NCBI GenBank assembly: GCA_949592205.1 | Contig: CATIUR010000004.1 | Span: 62,841,837 to 62,905,836, forward strand | Length of the DNA: 64,000 nt | Direction: 5' to 3' | DNA from: Helichrysum umbraculigerum | Taxonomy: Eukaryota; Streptophyta; Magnoliopsida; Asterales; Asteraceae | Shown: one piece after another, positions 35,447-47,342 of the stretch | Layout of the letters: every line of letters begins with the position of its first letter | Numbering within the stretch: position 1 is the first letter of the stretch | Program-made: the position numbers and the translations under genes | Notes under the pieces: generated by a model | The model's input: the letters and a program-made list of their open reading frames with translations, nothing else | What the model was told of the DNA's origin: nothing | Database searches by the model: none

Positions 35447-35672
35447 GTCAGCCGTAAGATCTGAAGACGTTCCAGACGAATTTTTTCTTTTTAGTATCCC
35501 GTAGTTTAGTTTAGTTTTCAATTTTTCCTTGTTCCATTCGAAAATTCCTTCCCACAACACACAACGATATTTGACCCGATCATCCGGATTCGAATCTCTC
35601 ACTTTCGTACCCGATCCTGAGACGATCATCCGAACGATCCGTAAGGAGAAACGCTTCCGCAACCGACAACCG

Positions 35673-38600
35673 ATGGCTGCACGTGTCACGCTTGCCGATA
35701 GCACCAAACCATCAATTGAAGGTCGAGGTGGACCCATCAGCTATCCGGTCATCGACGGCGCGTCCTTCGAGCTTAAACATCATATCGTTCAGCTTATCAA
35801 GGAATTCTGCCAATTCCATGGTTTACCCCATGACGATCCTAACACCCACATCAACCGATTCATTCAGACTACCAACTCGTACAAGCAGAACGGGGTTGAT
35901 CAGGATATAGTCCGTCTATACCTATTCCCCTATTCGCTTACTCACCACGCTTTGACTTGGTTTGAGGGATTAGAGACCGGCTCTATCACCTCCTGGACGG
36001 ATATGGCTACAAAATTCCTTACTAAGTACTTTCCTCCGGCTAAGCAAACCAAGTACAAGAATGACATTATGAACTTCCACCAAGCTCATGATGAGTCTAT
36101 CTACACAGCATGGGAGAGATACAAGAGTCTGTTGAACAAATGCCCTAACCACCTTATAGAGAAAACCAGCCAGCTGTGCACGTTTTACAACGGTCTCGCT
36201 CCGAACCATCGCACTACCCTTGACGCCGCTGCTCAGGGCAACTTCATGCAACTCACCGATGAGGAAGCTTGGAACTTGATCGAGAATATGACAATGCACC
36301 ATCACGACTGGAACTCTGGTGAGCATTCCTCACCATCAGCACCGATTGCTGCACCCAATCCATTCCAAACCGAAGCTATCAAGTCTCTGACAGAGAAGAT
36401 CGAGCATCTGACGAAGCAGATCGGCGAAATGAAGAAACCATCCCAGCACGCCCATCAAGTTAATGCATGCCAGAACTGTGCCAACCTCCCAACAGAAAGT
36501 TATAGGGTTGAGTACGAGGATCCTGCTGACAGAACGGTTTACTACGCTCAATTTCCAGCTCGCCAACAAAATCCACCTGGCTTCGCTCGAACCTCTCCGC
36601 CTAGGACTAGAGACACCCAATACCCACCTAGAAACCAACCACCCTTTCAGCCCAACTACCAACCTAGGTACCCTTCTTACCAACAACAACCCCAACTTAC
36701 CTATAACCAACCACTATCATTGACTGCACCCGACGCAGCTCAATCAACCGAACCCTCTAAAACCATAGTGCCCATTACTAGTACGGATGATACCCTCACT
36801 AAGTTCATCCAAGGCCAGCACCAAATTAACCAAAAGACTAGCGCTAGGCAGGACCAAACCGACCTATTCATTAGGAACCAACTGGCCGTTCTCAAAAATC
36901 TTGAGACCCAGATAGGACAGCTAGCCCAACGTCTTGACTCTAGGCCTCAGGGTAATCTCCCTAGTAACACGGTACAGAACCCACACGTAGAAGAGGCCAA
37001 ACAGATGAGTACTACAGACAAAAAGGTGGCACCGAGCCAACCTCCCACTCCTTCTCCGGTGAAGGAAGATACTCCTGTCCCGACGACAGTTGAGTCCCCG
37101 TCTGTCCCTACACCACAAAGGGAAGTACGCATCCCGTTTCCCGGCCGTCTTAAGAAAGCCTATAAGGCTAACGACTTCCGTCTCGATGGAAAGTTCGTGG
37201 ACACCGTGTCCCGAACCCCTTCCAGTTCAAAATACATCCTGAAACTCTTGTCAACCAAGGATAAGGTACCCGAAGTACCCAATGTCCCACTGAACGCGGA
37301 ATGTTCAGCTCTTATAAAGAACTCTATCCCTGAGAAATTAGGAGATACTGGACGCTTCACCCTTCCCTGTTCGATCTATCACTCGGGCATGATACACTCT
37401 CTAGCCGACCTAGGAGCCAGTATCAACCTGATGCCCTATTCGCTTTACACTAGATTGGAATTAGGACCCCTTAAACCGACCAACATGAGTGTCCAGCTAG
37501 CTGACCAATCCATTAGACACCCTAAGGGAATAGCTGAGAACATCATGGTTCAAGTTGATAAATTCCTATTTCCCACAGACTTTGTAGTGATGGACATTCA
37601 GGAGGATGTCCATATCCCTATCATCTTAGGTAGACCATTCTTGAACACCGCACGAACTATCATAGATGTTTATTCTCAGACTATCAGTCTTAGATCTCAT
37701 GGAGAGACTATCACCTTCAAGATCGATCAAGCTGATCAGTCTATCACAGAGCATGCGGAGATATGTGCGATTTCGACAGGAAGAGTTACCACGGATGATG
37801 ATTCTGAACCAGACACCCCTATGTCTGACGAGCCCATCACGATTACTTCCGACACTGAGGAAGAAGAGATAGAAGAGGAGACTGAGGAAGAAGAAGAGGA
37901 GATAGAAGAAGAAGAAGAGGAAGAGCCAGAGGAAGCTACACCGCCACACATTCCTGAGACACACCCTCCGACCGCAGAGATCATGCAGATAGACTATGCT
38001 TTGAACTTCATCCCTCTGCCGGAGAGCGACTCAGAGGAACCTTCGATTGACCACTCCTTGGATGATGAGTCTCTACTTAAGCCACATATACCTCCTCGAG
38101 GGATTCCACCCCTTGACTCATCCGAGCCTCGATCACATTTCGAGCTTGGAGGTACATTTGGATCAGGTGATGATTCTGATTCCCAAGACGAGAGGGATAT
38201 CGAGATGGACTCTTCCCAGCCAGTATCACAGATCACCGACGAGTCTCAGCCACTCACCGACGCTGTTGAGTTTCCAGACACTTCAGCAACCGAGAGTGAC
38301 GAGGACGATATCGTTCTCATGGATGTTCCGATCGATACCCGCTCCGTTCGCCTTCACCTCACTCCAATCATTCTCCCTCCAGTCATTATCCCTCCTCCTA
38401 CTACAGGAAATACCGAAATCCCAATCGTGTCTGAACCAGAAGAAATGCTTAGTGCTATTGAAGAACACGAGGAGGATGTCCAAACTCTGATTGCGATTAT
38501 ACGAGATTCTAGTATTGAATACACGCAACATCAGAGGGATATTATTGAGGACATTGAGACTGAATATGAGGTTTATCGAGCCAACTCCTACCTAAGTCCG

Positions 38601-39584
38601 CAACATCTAATTAGTCACATCAACGCCTTCGCCAACGACCTCGCAGGAGAATCATCAGACAATGATGAGCCTTTCCCCGATGAAGAGGAATTCTATGAAA
38701 CACAGAAGACCACGTATGGCCGGGTGTATCAAGCATTTATCAGGTCCGCATTTCCATATTCGCACCAACAGATGGAGTTTCTCCAAAATTTCAGACACAA
38801 CATGGATTATGCTACTGGGAATCCTGAAAACGAAGTAGATGTTCAGCTAATGGCGGATCTCAAGGGACTTCTAGATTCTATGGCCGATAATAATCACATT
38901 GACGAGTCCTCACCACACAGGTTTTTCATCAGCTGCACTATCGAGCATCACGCCCAGATAATTGTCGAAAAGTTAGAACACGTCAGTTCAGACGAGAGAG
39001 CACGTGCCATCTCTTCTTCTGTTCCAGAAGGTTTGACGGTTAACGTTGCATATTTCGTCTCTGAACGACTTAAAGACATTTTCGGTTCTATCCTATGGGA
39101 GCAGCCCAGACAGCTATTCCACAATGGGTTACGAGAGGTTTACAACAGGATGATTAACATCTTCCTGAAACCAGAACTCACGTATACCGACCATCAAAAA
39201 CAGCTGATCCAAGGCATATTCAGGTCCATTGAAGAACTAGGGAAGGACATCAGCAATGCCACTCATGAGGACATCCACCTACGCTTCTTCGGATTTATGG
39301 ACACCCTGCGGACAGATCGACCGGTGCGTGAGACGCTTGAGCACGATGGAGCCACCCTTGTGGACACTAATGGACCAATCTCCAAGGCAGTCCAAGATGC
39401 TATAATGGATCTTTTATACTTGCAAAGAACTGCTGAGGAGCATCTCCATACCTATCCTCTTCATGTGGCAAGAATCCCGAACATCACAGAAGTCGTCACA
39501 CGACATTTTATGAGATTCTACCCACCAAACCCCAGGACACTTCCATTCCGCATCCCAAGTCCTGGGAGATCCTCTTCTGGCTGA
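35673..39584 (+). CDS. Gag-protease-acidic linker-C-terminal domain polyprotein of F, intact
   Basis: 1303 residues from the first ATG (MAARVTLADS). Order: gag domain about 25-225 (WFEGLETGSITSW, KFLTKYFPP), a Pro/Gln-rich stretch with a single CQNC and no true zinc knuckle, retropepsin with DLGAS (Asp about 579) and ILGRPF, a Glu-rich linker about 725-760, and an ordered C-terminal domain about 1027-1290 that matches E1 (3205-4038) and G. Reverse transcriptase, RNase H and integrase are absent, so the element is non-autonomous. The frame is also open about 56 codons upstream of the ATG, without an ATG, and that part is conserved with E1 mainly by synonymous changes, so the real start may lie upstream. 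I do not recognise the C-terminal domain. Confidence 0.92.
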   Translation: MAARVTLADSTKPSIEGRGGPISYPVIDGASFELKHHIVQLIKEFCQFHGLPHDDPNTHINRFIQTTNSYKQNGVDQDIVRLYLFPYSLTHHALTWFEGLETGSITSWTDMATKFLTKYFPPAKQTKYKNDIMNFHQAHDESIYTAWERYKSLLNKCPNHLIEKTSQLCTFYNGLAPNHRTTLDAAAQGNFMQLTDEEAWNLIENMTMHHHDWNSGEHSSPSAPIAAPNPFQTEAIKSLTEKIEHLTKQIGEMKKPSQHAHQVNACQNCANLPTESYRVEYEDPADRTVYYAQFPARQQNPPGFARTSPPRTRDTQYPPRNQPPFQPNYQPRYPSYQQQPQLTYNQPLSLTAPDAAQSTEPSKTIVPITSTDDTLTKFIQGQHQINQKTSARQDQTDLFIRNQLAVLKNLETQIGQLAQRLDSRPQGNLPSNTVQNPHVEEAKQMSTTDKKVAPSQPPTPSPVKEDTPVPTTVESPSVPTPQREVRIPFPGRLKKAYKANDFRLDGKFVDTVSRTPSSSKYILKLLSTKDKVPEVPNVPLNAECSALIKNSIPEKLGDTGRFTLPCSIYHSGMIHSLADLGASINLMPYSLYTRLELGPLKPTNMSVQLADQSIRHPKGIAENIMVQVDKFLFPTDFVVMDIQEDVHIPIILGRPFLNTARTIIDVYSQTISLRSHGETITFKIDQADQSITEHAEICAISTGRVTTDDDSEPDTPMSDEPITITSDTEEEEIEEETEEEEEEIEEEEEEEPEEATPPHIPETHPPTAEIMQIDYALNFIPLPESDSEEPSIDHSLDDESLLKPHIPPRGIPPLDSSEPRSHFELGGTFGSGDDSDSQDERDIEMDSSQPVSQITDESQPLTDAVEFPDTSATESDEDDIVLMDVPIDTRSVRLHLTPIILPPVIIPPPTTGNTEIPIVSEPEEMLSAIEEHEEDVQTLIAIIRDSSIEYTQHQRDIIEDIETEYEVYRANSYLSPQHLISHINAFANDLAGESSDNDEPFPDEEEFYETQKTTYGRVYQAFIRSAFPYSHQQMEFLQNFRHNMDYATGNPENEVDVQLMADLKGLLDSMADNNHIDESSPHRFFISCTIEHHAQIIVEKLEHVSSDERARAISSSVPEGLTVNVAYFVSERLKDIFGSILWEQPRQLFHNGLREVYNRMINIFLKPELTYTDHQKQLIQGIFRSIEELGKDISNATHEDIHLRFFGFMDTLRTDRPVRETLEHDGATLVDTNGPISKAVQDAIMDLLYLQRTAEEHLHTYPLHVARIPNITEVVTRHFMRFYPPNPRTLPFRIPSPGRSSSG

Positions 39585-39594
39585 TCCAAGAGAA

Positions 39595-39653
39595 AAAGTC
39601 GAGCCCTCGACTCTAAATAGAAGCGCTTCTCTGGAGGCAACCCGTGCAATAAG
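39595..39653 (+). other. Conserved stem-loop cluster after the F stop
   Basis: Eleven nt after TGA: hairpin AGTCGAG/CTCGACT, palindrome AGAAGCGCTTCT, then CTGGAGGCAACCCG with a weakened stem. Same order as in E1 and G. Confidence 0.75.
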
Positions 39654-41990
39654 TATCATTAGTATTAGTATTAGTAGTATTAGTTTTAAATTCTAAGAAG
39701 TGATATATCTCTGACTATCTTTCACACTTGGGTATACCAAATGCTTTCAAAACACCACTTCAGCTTTTACCACCTAATCCAGGAAAATAGGAATTAAATT
39801 TTAAACAAGACATGTGTTTCGAGCATTTGAGGTACTTGCGTGCTACTTTCACGCATTATGCTCGAACTCGTTTAAAAACACATGACTTAAAACTCGTTTT
39901 GAATTTGAAAACATCTTTTCATTCTGGATTTAGGCACTTTCGGTAAAAAGCTATAATAAGAAGTCGGTAAAAATATACCCAACGTGTTCACACCTACGAG
40001 ATATCTTCACAAGAGAGTGAAAGAAGTGTTAAAGATGGAGGACGAAGCTGCTATTTGTAAGCTACGCACGCTAATGCCGAAAGATCTACATGGAGCCGCC
40101 GCTAAAGAAGAATTCCTGTCAGGATCTCCTCTTCAGCGCATCTTCCAGAATTCCATCCTTCTACATTCACTTCGATAGGGGAGTTCTCTCGTTCTCACTC
40201 TCGTTTTTGATATGATTGTTAGCTTTAAATTCTCATTAAAGTAGTCTATGCCATATCCCCAGCTTATCACTAAGTGTGGGATTCCAGCCCAAAAACAAAC
40301 ACTTGAGTAACATTTTCTGATATGTTCAAACTCTAAGTGTGGGATTTTTCTCAAATCCCAACTCAAGAGAACATTAGGGACAATGTTCCTCTAAGTGTGG
40401 GATAGCGGTATAGAATACCTTAGGTTTGCTTGTTTGATTCTTGTTTCCAAAAGCAAACTCGGAAAATGTTCCTCAATTTGTTTAAAAAACTCACTTTTGC
40501 TAAAATTTTTCAAAATTTTTGAGTTAAAATGACTTAAGAAGGAGCATTTTCATATATGAATAGGGTATTTTGGAAATTAAGAGTAAATAAGATAGGAATT
40601 TCTTAGGTCTAAAATGATAATCTAAGAGGGGCATCGCATGGCTAGGCACAAACAAACCCAAAAACTTGCAGTGAGGTATCTTGAGCCAATATAAGCATTC
40701 ATCTTTAATGCTTCACTATTCGTTTGTTTGAGTGTGCCGATGCATGCATCCGGAATAAGAACTTGCTCCTGGTATGCACTTCGAGACCACATTGGTAGAG
40801 TACCGTACGCGGTATAGGTGCAGTTAGATGACCTTGACATTCCTTAGGATTTAACCCATTTTTATCATATCTCTTCAAGCCCAAAACCCTTCCAACACTC
40901 ATCTTTAGTGTTGATGATCCGCTTAGATAACCCTGTTGAGCCTTAACCTTTTCGTTTCTTTCAAAACCCTTTAAATCTTAACCCACTTATTCCACACCCA
41001 CCAAAAATCTTATCTTAGAAATTTTAAACTTGTGGAAAATGTCATTTAAATGTCCTTTTTGCTTTCACTCCAAATCACAAATACTAGTGTTTACTCAAAT
41101 TCTCTCGCGTGCGTTCCCTTGATAAATCAAAAGTTGAGAGTTTATGGTGTGAAAAATTGACACCAAGTGAACGCAAAGTCATCAAAAGGATGAAAAAGAT
41201 GAAAGAAAGAAAAGGATTTCAAAAGGGCAAAAGAAAGAAACAAAATAAAATCCCTAGAAAAGCCCAAAAATAGAAACAAAAGAAAAAGAAAAAAAAAAAA
41301 AAATAGAATAAAGCTAAGTGCTTCAAATCTCTCGAAAATTCCCGCTCTTATAAAAGTCATAAATTCCCTCGTGTATTTTCAAAAGATAGAAGTCAAAATA
41401 GCTATCTTCCCGTACTGTTATCCGTTTCCGTTTTCATTAGAAAGGTTGTTTAAATAATGTTTTTTCAAAAGTTTGAAAGTCCTAAGATAAGCAAAACCCT
41501 TTACAACAATTAAAAATTTCCACTTATCCATACCCCGTAACCCTCACCTGCCATTACAACCCACTCTGAATGTCCTGAGATAGCTAGCACCGGCCTCACC
41601 TAAGTGGTGGAGATATGATTCTCGAGCAAGCCTATGACGATGGATGTTGCATGACTGGCTTATGAGCGATTTCGTTTGATTAGATTGATAGGTAACCCGA
41701 AACACTTTTTGAGTGAATTGAGTGACCACCTTGTGAGATCGCCTAGTCATGAATATTCCAAGATTGCGAGAATTGAAAGCATGCCTAAGAGAATCATTTC
41801 ATGCCTCTGAAAGGAATACCTTACTTTCTCTTATTTCCAGGATATATTACTTGTATATGAAGATGGTTGTTTTTGATATATTTTGACTCACCCCAAAAAT
41901 AAACTCGTTTTTTTCAAAATGTTTTTCCTAAAAGCAGGTGAGAATTTTGAGTTTTGCTTGAGGACAAGCAAAGTCTAAGTGTGGGATATT
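39654..41990 (+). other. Structured 3' non-coding region and polypurine tract of F
   Basis: 2.3 kb without a credible ORF. It holds the covarying 49-nt hairpin (39818-39866), CTAAGTGTGGGA at about 40270, 40333 and 40391, the block with TACCGTACGCGGTA (about 40800), the hairpin 41146-41164, an A/G-rich tract (about 41200-41310), a CACCTAAGTGGTGGAGAT block (about 41600), and the polypurine copy of AAGTGTGGGA just before 41991. Confidence 0.78.
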
Positions 41991-44280
41991 TGATGACACG
42001 CAAAAAGTCATGTTTTTGTGTGCCATTATCTCACCATTTTAGCCCAATTATTAATGAAAACACTTAAATATGAACTTAAACATCACATTTCATCATAAGG
42101 GCTAAAATATAGATGATGTTTCAAGAATCAACCAAAAAGACCTAAAAACGAGTAAAATAGAGCACAAACGATCATTGAATCCTCCGTTCACGCATTTAAG
42201 CACAATTTGATCTATACTTGGAATTTTGACCTCTAACTTATGTCATTTTCTTCGTTAGGAAATTACGAAACCGTGAGCGCAAGAATCACTCAAAACGGAT
42301 AAACGACGAAGAAGTTATGCCCGAACGAAGAAACGAAGAACCGAAGAATCAGGATACGAGAGAGCTAGACCGTATACGGCCAAACTAGACCGTATACGGC
42401 CTAGCACAGACCGTATACGGCCTAGCTAGACCGTATACGGCCTAGCACAGCCGTATACGGCTTGTGTTCTCCCGTATTCACCCTACGTTCTCCCGTATAC
42501 GCTCCAGTTCTCCCGTATTTGCCCTAGCTCAACCGTATCGTGCGTTTAGGCGATTAAAATCTGATTTTTATTCGGGTTTGCGATACGGTTGTGCGTTTGA
42601 AGTTTTGGATACGGTCTACGGATACGGTTGTGCGAGTTCTATATATAGAGGCTTCATTTCTTCATTTTCAACAATCAACACAACATCCACACATTCAAGA
42701 ATCACTCCAACAATCACTCTTTTACGTTTTTAATTTCTTAGTTTAGTTAGTAGATTTCTCTCTCTAGCACTACTCTTAGGAGTTAGAGGAGAAATATTAG
42801 GATATAATTAGTCGTAGATTAGCGGCTAGTTAGAAGGGGCAATATTGTAATATCGCTTGGCGCGTACTAGAAGTTCTGCTCGTGTAACGTTCAAGTTGTA
42901 TTCAGCTACGCTCTTATTACGGTTATATCTATCCTTTATCTATTTCATTATGATGATTGTTATTACTGTTGTCATGCTAGATTTAGGATTGGTTGCCATG
43001 ATTAGCGAGTAGTGATATTGCGTGTTTGCTATGATGTAGTTAGTCGTAAATTGGTTGGAATGATGCTATGAAAATTAGTGCTTTGATTCACTTTCTATTT
43101 ATGATTTTAAACCTATCAAACTAATCGCCTTTCAACCAGTAAACGTGATTACGGCCTTAATGATGGGACGTCGCGAACCCCATCAAAGGTACTTAGTTAT
43201 CTGTGTCAAACATGAACATGGTCTGATTTGTTAATCGTGTAAATATCGCTTTCTAAATGAACGCTAAGTACATCGTCATCGTGGAAACACTGCTTTCTAT
43301 TTTGAACGCAAAGTACACTGTGGCTATGGAAATATGGTTTTCAAACTGAACGCTAAGTACACTGGAGCCGTGGAAATAATGCTTTCTATTCTGAACGCAA
43401 AGTACACTGTACCCGTGGAAATATGGTTTTCTAACTGAACGTGAATATTACACTGTTGACAAGTTAGGGATTTATTGGGACTTAAAAGTAAGGGCTGGTT
43501 TATGTCATAGATGGATAATATTATGCTTAAATACAAACTTAGTTAAGTAGTCTGGGTTAGCCTTTGTGAAGCAATGTAAGGTACCGTAAGTCGGTTGATT
43601 ACTCTGTATAGCGTCGACAACACCTCCGGTGTAGTTAATACGTGGAAGCCGAGGAAAAACCGCAGTTACTAAGCCTTGTGGAATAACGGTAAATCTGTGA
43701 TCAGCAGAGCTGGTACCGACTAGGTCCTTGGTTCATCAATGGAAACACTTTCAGTGGAGTACAGTGTGGTAATCACGGAAAGAGTCGTCGCTATCAGTCT
43801 ATGTGAATCACCGAATCATGACCCAACACCCAGACTCACTAAACCATCGATAGAAAGTAATCAAGCACACTCTATAAACTTGGTCTTAAATGCTTTGTTT
43901 AGATTAGGTATTATTGTGGGGTTAAGAAAGGTCGGACATCGAGTTGGTTTGTCGCCTTATTCATGCACCCAGGGTTTCATCCCAGATAAGGGTCACTATA
44001 CCTTCACCGGTTAGTGTTGTGGGCTGGATAAACTACTCCGATCAGAATCATGATAGCCTAGTCATCCAGTGACATACTGATCGAGAACTCTATCAGTAGG
44101 GGGCTAGTGCTTACTCCACAGATACCTGAAATAAATAAAATACAAACCTTTAGAACATGTTTTCATACATCATACATCATTCCAATCAATAAGGCTACCG
44201 AAATCATAGCAAACACCCTCTCTAGATTATCTGCTATCTACATTTACTTTATCTGCTTTAATTTACATTTCCTGCCTAAG

Positions 44281-44317
<37 letters not shown>

Positions 44318-44569
44318 AAAAACAAAACCACCAATCAAAAATCTTTTAAAAAAAACCCGCTAGATTGATAAGTACGCCTGTTTCGTCCACGATCCACAAT
44401 ACACTGACTCAGAGAACGACCCTAGGTCATCCTTGCTGCTATACACCAATAGTAACTAGGTATACTTAGGCCCCGCAAATATAAATTTTAAAACCCTCTG
44501 ATCGCCGCTCTAAACGAGAGGTCCGCAACGACGCGAGTAAAATCGCGACCGACCGTTCGGGCGGCAACA
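41991..44569 (+). repeat. Element F 3' LTR (2579 bp)
   Basis: Near-identical to 32845-35422. It ends GGCGGCAACA (ATCA in the 5' copy) and is followed by CTTCC. Confidence 0.95.
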
Positions 44570-44574
44570 CTTCC

Positions 44575-44611
44575 CCAAAAAAAAAGGACATCCCTCTGGA
44601 TCATTCCACTG
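44575..44611. mobile_element. Fold-back element FB1, right end
   Basis: CCAAAAAAAAAGGACATCCC and the following bases complete the inverted end of FB1 and run into (TA)n. Confidence 0.65.
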
Positions 44612-44645
<34 letters not shown>

Positions 44646-44650
44646 TATAT
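44612..44650. repeat. (TA)n between FB1 and FB2
   Basis: Near-pure TA repeat with one interruption. Both fold-back elements end in TA repeats. Confidence 0.8.
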
Positions 44651-45222
44651 AAATATAGTGGGTGGATCTAATGGGAAACACTTTTTTTTAGGGAAGAGGG
44701 GAAGTGTAATATTCATCATGAAGCATCTTAACTTCGTCAATACATTTGTAAAAAATTAAAAAGTGAAAATTAATAAATGTTGATCAGAATTGATGCCATG
44801 AATGTTAAACTTCCTTGATAAATTCTTTTTGAATGCTATAACATCAATTGATGAATTTTATATACAAAATCATTAATATTCGTCATGGTGAATGTTAACT
44901 TAACATTCATCACCATGAATGTTAATAATTTTTTAATGTTATTTTTTAACATTCATCGTGTGATGAATGTTAAGTTAATATTCACCACGATGAATATTAA
45001 CGTTTTATTAAATAAATATTCATAAACTAATGTTATGACTTAAAATTGAATTTCATCTGTGAATATATTCTTTATAGCATCGATTTTGATTATTATATAC
45101 GAGTAAAATTAATTTTATCTTTGATATTTGTATTGGCGAAGTTAAGATGCCCCGTGATGAATATTACACTTCCCTCCTTCCCCCAAAAAAATCTTCCCTC
45201 TTGAACCCTCCCTTATATATAT
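44651..45222. mobile_element. Fold-back element FB2
   Basis: About 560 bp, like FB1. The inverted ends read GGGAAGTGTAATATTCATCA and its reverse complement near 45155-45175, and extend outward to TA repeats. Internal units AACATTCATC / GATGAATGTT recur in both directions. No ORF. It belongs to the same family as FB1 but is clearly diverged. Confidence 0.78.
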
Positions 45223-45340
45223 AACTAGCTTAATGACCCATGATTACACGGGTATTGTTATATAGAAACTTAAAAATAATTAACCATAGCAATGTCTTGG
45301 TTATGATTTAGTAAACTTTAGTGTTATATAATAAACTATA
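45223..45340. other. Spacer
   Basis: 118 bp, AT-rich, including a short hairpin ACCCATG/CACGGGT (about 45236-45253). Not classified. Confidence 0.4.
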
Positions 45341-47330
45341 TATAACACACACCACATTTTCATGTCATTTTTTTTTTAAAACTCAGAAGCGAAATCACAT
45401 TCATATATTAACATAGATGACATTATGTTATCAATCAAAACATATTACAAGTCATAAGTATTAACTGCAATTTTACAACCCATTAGTTTATCCTAGGCAT
45501 TATAACCAAAACCCGTTAAACTATGTTCAAACAAAATCAGAGTAATCCTGGTCAAACAACTTCCAGTCACTCCTTGCCCAGCCCAAAATCATCTCAAAAC
45601 CTGCAAGGAGTAAATAACGGAATTAGCACGAAGCTAAGAGAATAAACCTGTTACAAACAGTTTGAATTAGCTATAACATTATTAATTATCAACGAATAAC
45701 ACATAGACACTACATCATCAAGAGGATCGGTGGTCCTTGTGACGTCCACAGACCCGGGAGACGCACCAAGCAACACTTACAATCACTGCAGGCTAATACA
45801 GTAATTTTATCGATAACTGATTACTACCTTTAGTCAATATGTGTTACATTCTCAACACATGATTACAAATCTCACATTGACTAACCTGTAGCAATCAGTC
45901 CAACAATCGTTGACCTCCAATTCACCCGAATGCTCAAAGGCAACACATCACAATTATATATATCTCAACAATATAATCAACAATCAACTATGTTTATATC
46001 GTTGTAACCAATATGTCACAACCAAACCACACTGAAGTTCCAAGTCTATTCACCTGTCAACTTCAATCCACTTACTCAGCTGACTAACTCACTGAGTCTT
46101 CGGTGTATCTGTAAACACCACAAAACAATTTAGTTAGTAACTGAATTCAATTCTCGCTTCAATTACATCAATATAATCACATATCAACAATAGAGCACTT
46201 TGCATATTAAGCATATAACAACTAGCTTTATATGTATAAACATCACAATAAGATCATTACTCATGTTAACCAAATTTATAAGTTTCCAAATCACTTTCAT
46301 ATATGTTACTATAGCATCTATATACTATAACAGCCTGCAACATATAAACAGAAACACAGACTGATCTGCAGACCACAATCGCGGCGCAACACACAAGGAT
46401 CGCATTGCTATTTAACAGAGATCGCGTCGCAACAAGACACTATCGCGTCGCGATTTACCTTACATCGCGTCGCAACCTAGAAGGATCGCGGCGCGATCTG
46501 CATCGGCGATTTTTGACCCTGAACCTGCAAACCTGCTGTTGATGCATGAGTTTTACCATCAAAATACTATATTTTAGCTTGTCAATTCAGTTGGAAACTT
46601 CAAAACAACTTCAACTAAGCTCAAACATCATCATGCTACAATTATTCAAACACCAATTCTACTCATATAGTTTACTAGCCCTAACTTAAACATTTCAAAC
46701 CTAATCTTGAAGAACATCACTACTTATCATATCATCATCAATCAGAAATTAAACAACAATCACAAGTATCATACATCACCTATTCAACTATCAATTTCAA
46801 GTATTATCATTAAACCCTATGATGCTAGTACAAAGAAGTTCATAAACCAATATCAAATACTTACAATATAGATAAGATAGAAGATAATGAACAAGAGGAT
46901 GATGATAATGATTTGATGTTCTTCTTCTCCAAATCACAGCCTTGATTTTTGTTGAAGTTATGTTTAAGATTTCCATTTTAGGGTATTCTCTAAATGTGAA
47001 CAAGTGATGCATAATTTAGGAAAGTTAAGGAAAAAGAAAAGGTCGGCTCCTTTAACCGACTCATTATTTAGCAGTGTAATATTATACCCGTTCTAATTCT
47101 ATTGTCTGGAACCCGAAAACCATTTGCGGGAAAAATGTTTTATTTTACCGTGAACTATAATTAATTAAAATGAGTAATAATTCACTAGTCACTATAAATT
47201 CTCTATCTGAATTTCCTAAATTACAAATCGAAACATATAAATACTCAATATTTAAAATGTAACAATAATAAGAATATCAATTTAGAGGAAATTACCGAAT
47301 TATCCTCAGGTCACAAAAGCGGGTGTTACA
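45341..47330 (-). repeat. Element D 3' LTR (left boundary approximate)
   Basis: The minus strand starts TGTAACACCCGC (47330) after the tract AAGGGGGAAAGATT (47331-47344). The far end is degenerate near 45341 (TATAACACAC in place of a canonical end). It contains ATCGCGTCGCGAT-type palindromes (46378-46500) and candidate intron signals: donor GTGAGT at 46092, acceptor CTTGCAG at 45601 and hairpin TTAGC-TTCGT-GCTAA (45637-45623). Confidence 0.7.
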
Positions 47331-47342
47331 AATCTTTCCCCC

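Larger units (their letters stand above)
32845..44569 (+). mobile_element. Element F: complete Athila-like non-autonomous element with intact ORF
   Basis: 11,725 bp with LTRs 32845-35422 and 41991-44569, the duplication CTTCC at 32840-32844 and 44570-44574, a tRNA-Asp primer site, one long intact ORF, a 2.3 kb structured 3' region and a polypurine tract. About ten LTR substitutions are visible (near 0.4 percent), so insertion is recent. Reverse transcriptase and integrase are absent. Confidence 0.95.

Noticed and set aside
37626..37984. Ser- or Phe-rich ORFs opposite the F acidic linker (also 2037-2228, 35970-36326, 36336-36710)
   Set aside because: Antisense shadows of repetitive acidic or gag coding sequence.
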